DNA of 64,000 nucleotides from NCBI GenBank assembly GCA_946800325.1, contig OX326959.1, positions 49,916,784 through 49,980,783 on the forward strand. Direction: 5' to 3'. Origin of the DNA: Luzula sylvatica. Taxonomy: Eukaryota > Streptophyta > Magnoliopsida > Poales > Juncaceae. A program made the position numbers and the translations under genes. Within the stretch, counting starts at the first letter, position 1, and each line of letters begins with the position of its first letter. The notes below the pieces were generated by a model, which was not told the DNA's origin, made no database searches, and worked only from the letters and a program-made list of their open reading frames with translations. Positions 12,857-24,503 of this stretch are shown here, one piece after another.

Positions 12857-14285
12857 ATTGCCAATATACACTTTTACATACTTTTTCTTTTTTCATCTTT
12901 TTTTATTTCTGGATACTCATCATCCAGATTCCACTTCTGCCAGTGACATGTGGACATGTGGTCCATGTGGATCTCACAAAAAAATTGTGATAAACCAAAT
13001 GGAGCCCATATCAGGGCTTAGTCTTTTTTTTTTACATTTTCATATATAAATTTTGTACATTTACATTTTTATTTAATTTATACTTGTATTCTTTTGGTTT
13101 GCATTTCTGTTGGAGTTGATATGGTCACGCAACTCAATCACAAAATTAACACAGATATTTAAATATTTAAATTAGTGTTTGGTTGGAACCCAATGTGCTT
13201 CTTGTATATAATATTAATTTTGTGCCAATAATTTTGATAACATTGTTGAATGTGTTCATTTATACCCCATGTATACTTTTTTTTTTATCCGTTAACCCAA
13301 TATATACTAGGATAAAATCTGGGTAGTTTTGTTTTCGATGTGGCGTGAAATTTCGGTTTTCTATACCTACAAGTACATTTTGAACTAGGAAAACCCTCGC
13401 GCAAATTGAGTGAGGTGTTTAGATTTACTTGCGTATTTAATACTTATTCACTTGCACATCATTATAGCATAAGTTTCGCTTCGAAAGACATTTAGCCATC
13501 CAAATTTTGCATAAAATCTTATACAAATCAATCTTAACATAAATGTGTATCAACTTCACTTCAATAGTCAAAACTCATCCAAATTTACACATCACAATAA
13601 CAAATCCTAAATAAATCACATTTCCTCTTGTATTAATCACATTCCCCACAATAAGATGAGCATGTATTATCGCATCCTAAGAGTCATTAAGTACTTATAT
13701 GAATTCTGAAAAAGAAAAAAAACTTAAATTTCTGGAAAAAAAAAATGCTGAAAATTAAAAAAAAATCACCTCTAAAGTCTGAAAAATTAAAAATAATCCT
13801 TGAAAGTCCAGAAATAATAAAGCGATTAATATAATGGATACCTAACAAAATCAGAAATATCATGGATGCCCCTACAAATAAAATAATCTTAAAATTACTG
13901 AAAAATAAAAAATACTGAAATATGGTAAAAGTAACTCGAAATTTCTGAAGAAAAGGCATGCCCCTGCAAAATTGCAAATATTTGGAAAAGACAACCTAAT
14001 ACCCCTGCAAAACCTCTTAATATCATGTACACCCTTGCAAAACCTCTTAATATCATGCATACCCCTGCAAAATTTGAAATATCATTCATGTCCCTACATA
14101 CTAAAATATCTGGAAGTTTATGGAAAAAAAAAACTGAAATTTGTAAAAGAAGACTGGAAATTACCGAAATGACCTAAAATGCTGAAATATAAAAAAGTAC
14201 TCTTGAAATTTAAAAAAATGTGTACAGAAAACCCACTTAATATCATGTATACCCCTGCAAAATTAGAAATATCACAAAAACTTAC
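12857..14285. other. Intergenic with dispersed 'ATACCCCTGCAAAA' repeats
   Basis: No gene seen. The right half (about 13690-14280) is a degenerate patchwork of a short phrase of the form AATATCATG-N-ATACCCCTGCAAAA repeated at least five times. Related phrases occur in introns and intergenic DNA elsewhere in the window. The left part should include the promoter of the nardilysin-like gene. Confidence 0.5.
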
Positions 14286-15026
14286 ATTTTGAATTTTGTG
14301 GGGACTTTCCACTGCCTTTTGAAGCAAGTTTTCTCGCTCGAAAAACGGGAATTCGGTCAAGCTTTTGTAAAATCGTTCTGCGGGAGCGAGTAAATTATTA
14401 TCATTGTTAAATCATTTTAATTTTAATACCTCGTCTTGTGTTGGTCTCATCTTTATTAACGTCTCTATCAACACCTTTGGTAGCTTATTTCCTACATATA
14501 AAATTAGAAAAGTATTTCAAATTCAGAAATGGTGGAATTATTGCAAAAAAAACCTTCTTAAAAGATAAGTAACAAATAACTTAATAGAAGGGGATATTTT
14601 TAATTTTTTTAAGAATAGAGGGGGTCTTCTTGCATTTTAGGCATCATGCAAGGCCCTTTTAGCAAATTTGCCCATCTCTGTTGATAAGTTAAACATACCT
14701 TTGTCAACGGCTTTGATGACATGTTCGACTTTGACATTCTTTGCCTTGAGAGAAATTGCGATATTTTGCGACTTTCTAGGGTATAGTAGCTTGAGGCATA
14801 TTTTCCTTTAAACCCCCAATTTTTTTTCTCATTTTTGCCCTTATCTGAAGTCAATCCAAACAAACTCGATATCATCTCCTCAATAAACCTAATTTTGACA
14901 TAATTAAGCAATGAAATAAGACCTTGAATAAGCTACAAAATACCAAATATGCCCCCCAAATAAAATTTGAAACTTAAGGAGCAAGATTTAATATGGTCCC
15001 AAACCATAGATTAATCAAGGTAGATC
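14286..15026 (-). pseudogene. Formin FH2-domain fragment, disabled
   Basis: Minus-strand sequence encodes pieces of a plant formin FH2 domain in the right order: MVWDHIKSCSL (from 15007), an EEMISSLFG segment followed by SDKGKNEKK (about 14890-14800), RKSQNIAISLKAKNV...AVDKG ending at donor 14699, GNKLPKVLIETLIKMRPTQDE from acceptor 14491, and LAPAERFYKSL...SPHKIQN ending at donor 14286. It is broken. TAA at 15011-15013 stands where a Gln-type codon would fit, TGA at 14412-14414 where Arg (CGA) is usual, and a frame change is needed near 14770 between the EEMISSLFG and RKSQNIAI segments. The N-terminal signal peptide/TM and proline-rich FH1 region and the rest of FH2 are missing. FH2 domains nucleate actin filaments; this copy cannot encode a working one. 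Introns remain, so it arose by DNA-level duplication, not retroposition. Confidence 0.75.
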
Positions 15027-15870
15027 CTACAAAATATGAAAATATAGGGTGTTATAAGCAAAAAGGCCAATAACTTAGTTTTGTATTTTCTGGCAATTTG
15101 TAGAACAATCGGTTCAAAATCCTCAAACATAAACTTCAAAATAAGAAGAAAAAGTCTAATTTCAGTATAAAATTATAATTTAAAAATTGGAGATAAAATA
15201 GTAAATACCTGTAGTTTTAGGGCTAGATTAGATCCATTACATCGTTGCAAATTTATAGTGCTCGACAAATTGCAAAATTTCCTCATTTTCAAATTTTCCC
15301 TCTACATTTAATTGAATCGGTTTTAGGGTTTAAAAAATGGCCAAAATTAAGGAAAACAAAGTATTGAAGAGGGTAAAATTAAGGAAAACAAAGTTCTTCT
15401 CGGAATTATTTTTTTTTTTTTTTTGGAAATAGTAATTTCGCTATGTTCAAATTTTTCGTTTCGATGAATTGAGTTCCGTTATTAAAAAATCTCTGTCTCA
15501 GATTATGAGTAAAAAGTAAATCAAATCAGATTAAATCAAGAGACTGAAATATTTTACTTTCATAAATCAATGTTCGATACCTCGAAAGCTTCGAAAAAAA
15601 AGCAAAAGCAAACTTGTACTTGTTCAAGAACTCTTTATCTGAATCTTCTAGAGAAACAGTCTTCTTTCTTGCCCAAATTACTATTCCTCAGATCATTTAA
15701 AAAAAATTACACGGAGATCACTAATTTCAAATCAAAGTTCACAATTTGAAAATTTTGAACTCAATACTGAGTTAGTCGAACAGAAAAAAGAAAAACATAA
15801 CTTTGAGCTTACCTCCATGAGATTTTCAGCTTCCTCCAGTATATATGAGAAGAGAGTAGGATCCAAATGT
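15027..15870. other. Intergenic, nothing recognised
   Basis: AT-rich sequence between the formin relic and the tandem arrays. I looked for further formin exons (FH1 proline repeats or the LHWDKV motif) on the minus strand and found none. Confidence 0.5.
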
Positions 15871-16572
15871 TGCTGTTTCGAAATCCCTAAATGAAAAATA
15901 CTTGATAAATCCAGAATTGAATAATATTGAAAAAATCAATGTTTCGAAATCCAGAATTGAAAAAGAGGAACCCAATTCTTTCGAAATCCATGATTGGAAA
16001 AGATTGAATCCAATGTTTCGAAATCCCTAAATGAAAAATACCTGATAAATCCAGAATTGAATAAGACTGAAAAAATCAATGTTTCGAAATCCAGAATTGA
16101 AAAAGAGGAACCCAATTCTGATTCGAAATCCAGAATTGAAAAAGAGGAACCCAATTCTGATTCGAAATCCAGAATTGGAGAAGATGGAACCCAATGTTTC
16201 GAAATCCCTAAATGAAATATACCTGATAAATCCAGAATTGAATAAGACTGAAAAAATCAATGTTTCGAAATCCAGAATTGAAAAAGAGGAACCCAATTCT
16301 GATTCGAAATCCAGAATTGAAAAAGAGGAACCCAATTCTGATTCGAAATCCAGAATTGGAAAAGATTGAACCCAATGTTTCGAAATCCCTAAATGAAAAA
16401 TACCTGATAAATCCAGAATTGAATAAGACTGAAAAAATCAATGTTTCAAAATCCAGAATTGAAAAAGAGGAACCCAATTCTGATTCGAAATCCAGAATTG
16501 AAAACGATTGAACCCCATGTTTCGAAATCCCTAAATGAAAAATACCTGATAAATCCAGAATTGAAAGATTGA
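15870..16572. repeat. Two-level tandem array (39-bp subunits in ~180-bp units)
   Basis: The phrase GAAATCCCTAAATGAAAAATA recurs at about 15881, 16021, 16202, 16383 and 16525, giving periods of 140, 181, 181 and 142 bp. Inside each unit a ~39-bp subunit (GAAATCCAGAATTG then AAAAAGAGGAACCCAATTCT) is present one to three times, so unit length changes in steps of about one subunit. It has higher-order-repeat organisation on a small scale. Both strands have long open frames here only because the unit lacks stops; they are not genes. Confidence 0.85.
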
Positions 16573-16574
16573 AA

Positions 16575-17462
16575 AAACTCTTACGCCAGATGAGTTGGCG
16601 ATAAAACTCCGCTCTTTCGCCAGATGAGTTGGCGGTAAAACTCGTTTCTTACGCCAGATGAATTGGCGATAAAACTCCGCTCTTTCGCCAGATGAGTTGG
16701 CGGTAAAACTCTTCTCTTTCGCCAGATGAGTTGGCGGTAAAACTCTTCTCTTACGCCATATGAGTTGGCGATAAAACTCGACTCTTACGCCAGATGATAT
16801 GGCGATAAAACTCCTCTCTTACGCCAGATGATTTGGCGGTAAAAATCGTCTCTTACGCCAGCTCAGTTGGCGATAAAACTCGGTTCTTACGCCAGATGAT
16901 TTGGCGATAAAACTCCGCTCTTTCGCCATATGAGTTGGCGGTAAAAATCGTCTCTTACGCCAGCTCAGGTGGCGATAAAACTCCGCAATTTCGCCAGTTC
17001 TGTTGGCGATAAAACTCATCTCTTACGCCAGCTCAGGTGGCGATAAAACTCCGCAATTTCGCCAGCTCTGTTGGCGATAAAACTTATCTCTTACGCCAGC
17101 TCAGGTGGCGATAAAACTCCGCAATTTCGCCAGCTCAGGTGGCGATAAAACTCCGCAATTTCGCCAGCTCTGTTGGCGATAAAACTCATCTCTTACGCCA
17201 GCTCAGGTGGCGATAAAACTCCGCAATTTCGCCAGCTCATGTGGCGATAAAACTCCGCAATTTCGCCAGTTCTGTTGGCGATAAAACTCATCTCTTACGC
17301 CAGCTCAGGTGGCGATATAACTCCGCAATTTCGCCAGCTCAGGTGGCGATAAAACTCCGCAATTTCGCCAGCTCTGTTGGCGATAAAACTCATCTCTTAC
17401 GCCAGCTCCGGTGGCGATAAAACTCGGCTCTTACGCCAGCTCGGGGGGCGATAGAACGGCAA
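16575..17462. repeat. 34-bp hairpin minisatellite, ~26 units
   Basis: About 26 head-to-tail units of 34 bp. Each contains CGCCA, a 7-nt spacer, then TGGCG, followed by ATAAAACTC. The spacer varies (GATGAGT, GCTCAGG, GCTCTGT and others) while the 5-bp stem arms are almost always kept. The right half alternates two unit types (TTACGCCA... and AATTTCGCCA...), giving 68-bp dimers and occasional trimers. TGGCGA of one unit also pairs with TCGCCA of the next, so two hairpin registers are possible. Open frames across it are by-products of the repeat. Confidence 0.9.
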
Positions 17463-19637
17463 TTCCGGGTTATATCAAAAAATCATTAGTGTCCGAGAAA
17501 TCAATTCTGGTTTCAAAAAACATTAATATCCGAGAAACCAATTCCCAACTTTGACAGCTCGGTTTAATTGGACAGCTGTGCCTGTACCATTGATGAAATC
17601 CCTCTTTCAAGCCTTGCCCGTCCCTAATCAACATCGTCATTTTAAAGAGGCAATTTTAGTTTCTAGATTTAAATTAGAAGAAATTAGAGCGAAATCTCAA
17701 ATAAATGACAGAGTAGAACATAGAGAAAGTTCGTCTACCTCGCTTACCAGTTTGAACTGAGGTCTGAAAGAGGGATTTCATTTAATTACTCTCGGAATTT
17801 GTGCTAATTTGTTGTTATGCAGATTCAGATGTGAGTAAAATAACTAATGGTACCGCCAACGCTCGAAGTCAAACAAGGCTGACGAAATTTCTAAATTACA
17901 AGTTAAATGAGCTAAAAGTGGAGTAAATCAGATTGCCATGAGTAGGCTCCAAGTAGTCAAGGTATTCATTATTTACTAATTTTCACTTACTTTATATTTC
18001 ATATTCAATTTCTTCTCAAATAATTTAAATAATCATGTTTGTGAATCTAAAATTCCAGGAAGAAAATCGAAATTCGAAGTGAAAACCAAATTGTGCGAGC
18101 AAAACATAGCGAGATTTTTAAGAGAAAAAGAAAATGCCGAAGAAGCAAATTCGAAACTGAAAAGAGAAATGGAAACCGAAATTAAATTGCACGAGACGCA
18201 ATTCAAGCAACTGCAGATGAAATTACTTTGCACCCTAATTATATTTTCTTATTTTGCACACCGAAAACCTAAAGGTTTGTAGCAATGTATCCTTCCTATT
18301 ATTTATATACTTTCTGAGGTTATATATGCAAATTGCAAATATCTTTATAGCTGGAAATATATAAAAGTTAACGAAAAGGGTATCCATGATATTTTACTGG
18401 CTTTATAGGGGTATTCATGATATTTCACCTTTTGCAGGGTATACGTGAAAGTTTAGTTCTTTGCAGGGGTACATGTGAAATTTGGCTCATAATTGAAGTA
18501 TTTTTTTTATCGGTACCGGTTTTAGGGTTTAGGGCATACCAGATTGAGTTTATCGTCGTACTATAAATCAGAACCAATACCAAAATAGGTAAATTTTACA
18601 TAACAACCCATTATTTTTTTCTTAATTTAACCTGCAAAAAGAAAATTTTGAAAATTTACTTGAAAAAATATTTTTTATTTATATTTTTTTCCATGTTATC
18701 AATTTATTTTTCAAGGATTGAGTGTTGTGTTTGTAGTTTTTGATGTTCAAGGGCTGATTTTTTCAATTTCTAGATATTATACGGCCTTTTTGCAAAAAAA
18801 ATCATTGTAGAAAACAAAACGGCCAGGCATTATTTGTCACCGTTTCTATTTTTGTATTTTAACGACTAATATTTGCTTTGTTTATAAATTCAGTATAATA
18901 AAATATTTGTATGCGCATATTAGCATATATCAGCGATTGATTTTAGTAAACTCCACTGATATCTCGTCAAAATACGATAATTTTTCATTTATCGTATATG
19001 ATATTTCACATATATAATTGAATGCACTATTTTGCTTATTCGCAAAAGTCTATATGAAACTATCTTATTTCAAATATATACATGACCTGTCTCGTACAAT
19101 TTTTTAAAATTACTCATAATATTCTCAATTAAGTTAATATACGATATTTTCTTTATATCATGAGAATACAAATTTCAAATATCATGAGAATACAAATTTC
19201 AGTTCATGTGAAAATAAACACAAAGTGACTAAACTATTAATCAAACAATTTATGTATGTGAAATATAAAAAATCAGTAAATGCCTCGTGAACATGTGGTT
19301 TACATGACAATGATAGTAATGAAAATAAGATTTTTTTTTAGAAGCACGTGTGTTTGAAAGAAGAAAAGATAAAAAAAAAAAATGTCATTTCTCTGTTAGA
19401 TATGTATTACATGTAATATGAAGCATTAAATTCAAATCGCATTGATAGTAATGACAATGATTTAATTTCATGAAAAAAATAATAAAATTACATCGAAGAA
19501 TGCCAATTAGCAATTTCTCCAAATATAATCCCCCCCAATCCAAATTCAACAATCCTCTGAAAATAGGCAGAAAATTTGTCCGTAAAGCCCCTTCATGCTC
19601 GCTAATCTATCAAAATTCCATTTTTCTCTCGTATTTG
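17463..19637. other. Intergenic with unassigned coiled-coil-like fragment
   Basis: No complete gene. Two short open stretches on the plus strand, 17551-17760 and about 18079-18225, are unusual. The second encodes a charged heptad-like stretch (LREKENAEEANSKLKREMET region) that could be an exon of a coiled-coil protein. Neither matches a family I recognise and they are separated by stop-rich DNA. A piece of the 'GGGGTATTCATGATATTTC' repeat family lies at 18365-18490. Confidence 0.4.
18365..18490. repeat. Dispersed 'GGGGTAT-CATGATATTT' repeat, copy
   Basis: Contains three tandem variants of GGGGTATNCATGATATTT and the related GCAGGGGTACATGTGAAATTT. The same phrases occur, in both orientations, in intron 19 of the DEG2-like gene and intron 8 of the DQD/SDH gene. 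Confidence 0.45.
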
Positions 19638-22600
19638 TCATGCCCAAAACAATCCTTCAGATTCGAGCTCGTCGTTGGTTACGGGCACGTCACCAACACC
19701 AGCAGGCTCCAAGAAATTGTTATCTTCCTCTCTGTCCGCATAAGAACCACATAAATCCTCAGACCTTCCAGCATGTATACCATTGCTTTTCAAAAGTTCT
19801 TGCGATCCACTAGCAGCTTCTTCTTTCTCAATTACCGCCAAGAAACTATCCTCAAATTCGAATACGAAGTATTTCTCCCTACATGCTACGAGATATTATG
19901 ATATTAATTGTAAGCATATGTGCCCTTGTATATTCGCAAAATGAAAATATCACGAATGCCCCTACAAAAATAGGAAATGTAATGGATACCCCTTCTAGAT
20001 TCTCAAACTACCCCTGAAGAATTAGGAGAGGAGAGATATTAGTGATATTTCTCAAATTTCGTAGGGGTATCCATTATTTTCACATTTTGCGATACATGAA
20101 ATTTTGCCTGAATAATAAATCTTTACAACGAACTTACAATCAACCAAATGAGCAAGATGTCGCATGTTCTTTATAGTCTTTCCATTTAACTTGGTAACCT
20201 ATATATATGATTATTAAATATTAATTAGTAATTTACTAATCAAATCTACATCACAAGATAACATATTTTAAAGATGAAACAAGTTGTGAGAGAAATATTT
20301 ACTTGTAGGTTTCGCATATCCTCGTATCCTATATTTGCATCGTTAGGTAGCACCTGATTAAAATAATTATTTAATTGGTTTATTTAAAAGAATCAAAGGC
20401 AAATTATAATTATTTCATCAATTTAACACACAAGACAGGAGTAAACGAAAAATGGATTGTAACAAGTCGAACCTGCGATAACATGACAATCTGTTCGCCT
20501 TCGAACCTTGCTAACGAACATCGTGCCTTTGCTAGTAGTCTCCTCTAGAGGGGCAAAATGGGAAGATGGTAAAAATTATTTCACATTTCATACCAAAGAA
20601 AGCATGATAATTGATTAGATAAATTTACCAACACCAATAATAATCCTCAAGTTCTAGTTTTTTTTTGAGCAAATAAAGCTCAATTAACCATCAATCGGGA
20701 AACAAACAAATTGAAAAAATTGCCACTAATATGTTTTTTGCTTTTAAGAACATATCCATCTTTTTAATTTTCAAACTTACCCCTAGGGAGTCCTCACCTT
20801 CGTCCCTGCAACAAAAATATATATATTTAGAACTCACAACCATCGAATTACTCCCCAATTAAAACTCAAATCACCCATAATTTCACTCAATTCACCGCAA
20901 AAAATAAATAAATAAAAAGCCTGATATAAGCCACTTACTCTATAAAAGATTCTGATAATGGAGTGAAAACAAGGCCACAGACTATTAGGTACGATGGTTT
21001 CACCACCCTTTGCTGCGATACCTATTACAAAATAAATAAAAATAAATAAAAAAATAATTAATTTGAGGAAAAAATAAATAAAAATATCCTAATCCGAATA
21101 GGTCTGGATATTACATGCATGTGATGAAAAAAAGTAATATGTGTCCCAATAAGGATATTTGGGTAATTTGTGGGTATTTATGGAATAACTTAATGCGAGG
21201 TATAATAAAAAGGGAACCTTACTAGGTACTTGGGTGCGCCTAACTCAGTATTGATTTTCATATGGTGACCGGCACGAATTATACCGAGCTCCGCTGTATC
21301 CCCTATATACCTAACAATAAAGTTAAGAAATTAAAGAAAAATAAACGCACAATTATTGCAAATTTAAAAAGGATAAATTAAGGGCATTTACTTTCGGCTT
21401 ATGAGGTACCGAATACCAATGAGCTCTGTGGACTGAAACGGTATAGTTCCTTCGTTTCCTATACGAACCCCATCAAAACTTACGATCACATCGCCCTGAA
21501 ATAAAAAATACATAAATATATTTACAAATTCATCCCCAAAAAAAGAAGCAATTTGAAGTCAACGCACCTTCTTTAAAACATCATAACAAGGAGCAGTAGG
21601 CGCAACTGCTCTTATCAATACACCCTTTAAAAAGTTGAAAATTAATTAATCAATCAATCAACAAAAACATTCTATAGAATTCTTGTCGTATTATATACCT
21701 CGCCATCGGGTACTTTGAGGCATTCACACAATGCTTTGTTCTCCAGTTTTTGAAGTAAAACCCCGATACAAGGAAAACCTATTATTAAACAACAACAAAA
21801 ACTCGTTTAGGGTTTTAAGAAATAACTCCAATAAATTAACTTACCTGTATATCTTCCGTTCCTTTTGTAATCGTGAAGGAAATGAGACACCACGGAACTT
21901 GGGATAGCATATCCTATGTTCTCGGTATCCCCGTCTTGGTAAACCTAAATGCATAATTAATTTATCAAGACAAATAAAGGTATAACGAAAACTGGAAATG
22001 AAACCCTGGAAAAGAAATAAACCTGAAATGCTATTCCAATACATTCTCCTCGTTCATTAAATACAGGTCCTCCGCTATTTCCTGCAAGAAACCAAGATGC
22101 TCAAAAGGATATAATCTACATATGAGAATGTATAAGATACGCATACAAAAACATGAAGGGGAATTTATGGGAGGTGGAAATCATTTCTCCTAACATTTAA
22201 AGGGGAATTTATATATCTACCCTTCTAAAAATATCAAAAATATCTAAATTGTTAACTTGTTAAAGAATGAATGATTCGAATGTTGTGGGTAAATATGATG
22301 GATTTTTTTTGGAAGCGAAATATGATATTTTGGATTTTTTTTTAAGGGTGAATATGTAAATCTGCCATATTTTATAAGAAAAAAGAAGTCGAGATTGGAA
22401 CCAGGGTTTACAGCTGCATCGATTTGAATCCCAAGCAAATCTGTAGTTGCGTGACCATACGAAGTTACCTCGATACGAGAAACAATGCCTTTGGTAACGG
22501 ATATACTTTTTCCGCCTGTTGGATATCCAACAACCATTACTGAATCCTGCACGTTACGATCATTATAATAATACAAATATTTAATTATTAATAACGAATA

Positions 22601-24008
22601 AAATAAGACAAAAAGGCATAAAAAAAATTTGACCTGAAGGCTAGGCAAGCACCCTAAGGTTATAGGTTTTGAACCTTCCCAGAATTTTTTATTTTCTACG
22701 GACAGTATCGCAATATCACATTCTAAGCCCACCGCCAAAACCTATTCGAAATTTCATCAAAATTTATGAAAATATCCCTACTAATTTCATAAACAGCGCC
22801 ATTTCAATCTTGCATGTATTAATTAAATGAATGGAATAAAGTACCTTCGCAACATACTTGGTATCGTCTCCTCTTTTCTTGACCTTGACCTGTTCGCAAA
22901 ACCAATAATATAACCAAATTGTACATCCATATATAAATTGTTGTCAAACCTACTGTCAAATAATTGTGATTTTTTGGGTACCATTAAAAAAAAATAATTG
23001 TGATTTTAAGAAAGAAATAAAATAAAAATACAAAAAATAAACCTGAGTACTATACTCTACAACATGAGCATTTGTCAAGAGTTTCCCATCACCAATCATA
23101 AACGCACTACAAAAATTGAAAATAAATTATATGGTATTTTTTCTTTAAATCAAATAAATATTATATATTATGATCAAACAAAATAATTGAATTTACCTGC
23201 CAGAAACTGCACATTGCATTCTTTTTTGCCAAGGAAGTGAATAATTTGGCTGGATAGTAGTGCAATACACCTATGTAATAAAAACGATTGTTTACAAAGA
23301 TTCATAACACAAAAATCAAAAACACCAATTAAATAAACGGGTTATTATTTATTGTAAAAAAGTACCTTAACAACAGAATTGAGATATGGCGCTTCTGCAT
23401 TTCCGATCGTGTCAGAGACCTGATTTGTGAATTTAGTAATATATTAAGTGTCGGGTTGGTACGTATAAATATGTGTTCGAATCAAAAAATAAAATAGTTT
23501 AAAAAAAGATGAGTGAATTTATTACCGATTCATCTTTCAAATCATAATCACGCAAGTAGCCGCGTTTCTGTTTATCTTTCTTTTCCGCGCCAGGTGATAT
23601 TACCGAATTGGCCTCCTCTTTCCCTTTTTCGGGAGACACGATTTCAGTCTGAAACCAAAAAGGTTACGATTTCATTCCAGAAATTACAATCAAACAGGAA
23701 CAATACGATATGTTTGGTATGAAATTGGATTTTATTAAATCATACGAGGAAGCTTTCGCAACAATGTTCAACCCAAACAAGAACAAAATTCAGTAATTAT
23801 ACTGGAATTATATTATTATTCTAGTTCCATGTAAATGTCAGATGAAAATGGGGGAAATAATCATAGCACGTACCTTGTTTGCTCTCGTTTTCTGCAGAGG
23901 TTGCTTTCTTGCGTGGCGTGGCTTGGCGGAGCAATAGAAGGTTGGCTTGCAAGATGAAGAGGGGAAGGAAAGAGAAGGTGGCGAAAAGAGAGCGGCCATG
24001 GCCGCCAT
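19638..24008 (-). CDS. DEG2: DEG2-type plastid serine protease, 20 exons
   Basis: HtrA/Deg-family ATP-independent serine protease, orthologous in layout to plant DEG2, which acts at the stromal face of thylakoids in protein quality control. Exons: 24008-23874, 23648-23526, 23419-23366, 23270-23197, 23106-23043, 22889-22845, 22741-22634, 22546-22402, 22081-22023, 21944-21845, 21778-21699, 21624-21568, 21495-21392, 21310-21223, 21021-20939, 20805-20781, 20544-20473, 20353-20303, 20198-20138, 19885-19638; all GT/AG with phase preserved, 591 aa. The catalytic triad is intact: H143 (LLTNAH), D174 (ECDIAIL) and S252 (GNSGGP). The first ~45 residues ([13 protein letters not shown]..., Ser/Pro/Lys/Arg-rich, few acids) look like a chloroplast transit peptide. 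PDZ-like regions follow the protease domain (about 290-400 and 410-500), and the C-terminus ends ESEGLFWA, as DEG2 proteins do. The start is the first of two in-frame ATGs 9 bp apart. Intron 19 holds a fold-back repeat. Confidence 0.93.
19925..20095. mobile_element. Intronic fold-back MITE-like repeat
   Basis: Lies in intron 19 of the DEG2-like gene. The left arm has CACGAATGCCCCTACAAAAATAG and TAATGGATACCCC; the right arm has the complementary TTTCGTAGGGGTATCCATTA followed by CACATTTTGCGATACATG, giving an imperfect hairpin of about 170 bp. It is related to repeats at 18.4 kb and 29.9-30.1 kb. It has no coding content and ends are approximate. Confidence 0.5.
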
Positions 24009-24503
24009 TAGAGGGGAAAGAGAGGATAACGAGACAGTGAGCCCGTTGGTCAGCCAAGGAGAAGAGTTGAGAGAGAAGAGTGAGAAAGTGATGAGTGAAT
24101 AAAGAGCTGGGCTTGGCCTTCTTCTGTGTTTCTCTCCACGCCTTATCCTCTTCCCAAAACCCTTCTTCCATTGAGCCTGAGTGTACTATTTCATAATACA
24201 ACCAAGTTGAATATTTTCAAAACAAAAATGACAGGTACCCTCTTATTAATATCATTCTATCACACTATTGATATGTTAAAATGGTGAGATAATCTTCATT
24301 GTTTCTCTTAATTTTCTCTTCTTTTTTTTTAATAAAAAAAATGCGAGATGTCCAGCATGTTATTATATTGCCCTACTAATTAAACAAAGTAGAAATTATT
24401 CGAGTAACGATATGTTATGCAGCGGCGGATCTTAACAGGATTTTTGGGAGACTAAATAAATTACTAACACATTATTTTTTTTGGGAGGCAAACAGTAAAT
24501 TTT
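24009..24503. other. DEG2 upstream region
   Basis: Holds the 5' UTR and presumed promoter of the minus-strand protease gene. Near 24430 the sequence GCAGCGGCGGATCTTAACAGG resembles a hAT-type terminus, but no matching right end was found. Confidence 0.4.

Noticed and set aside
16575..17462. CRISPR array
   Set aside because: Regular period and palindromic repeats look similar, but the whole 34-bp unit is repeated with no unique spacers, and the host is a plant.
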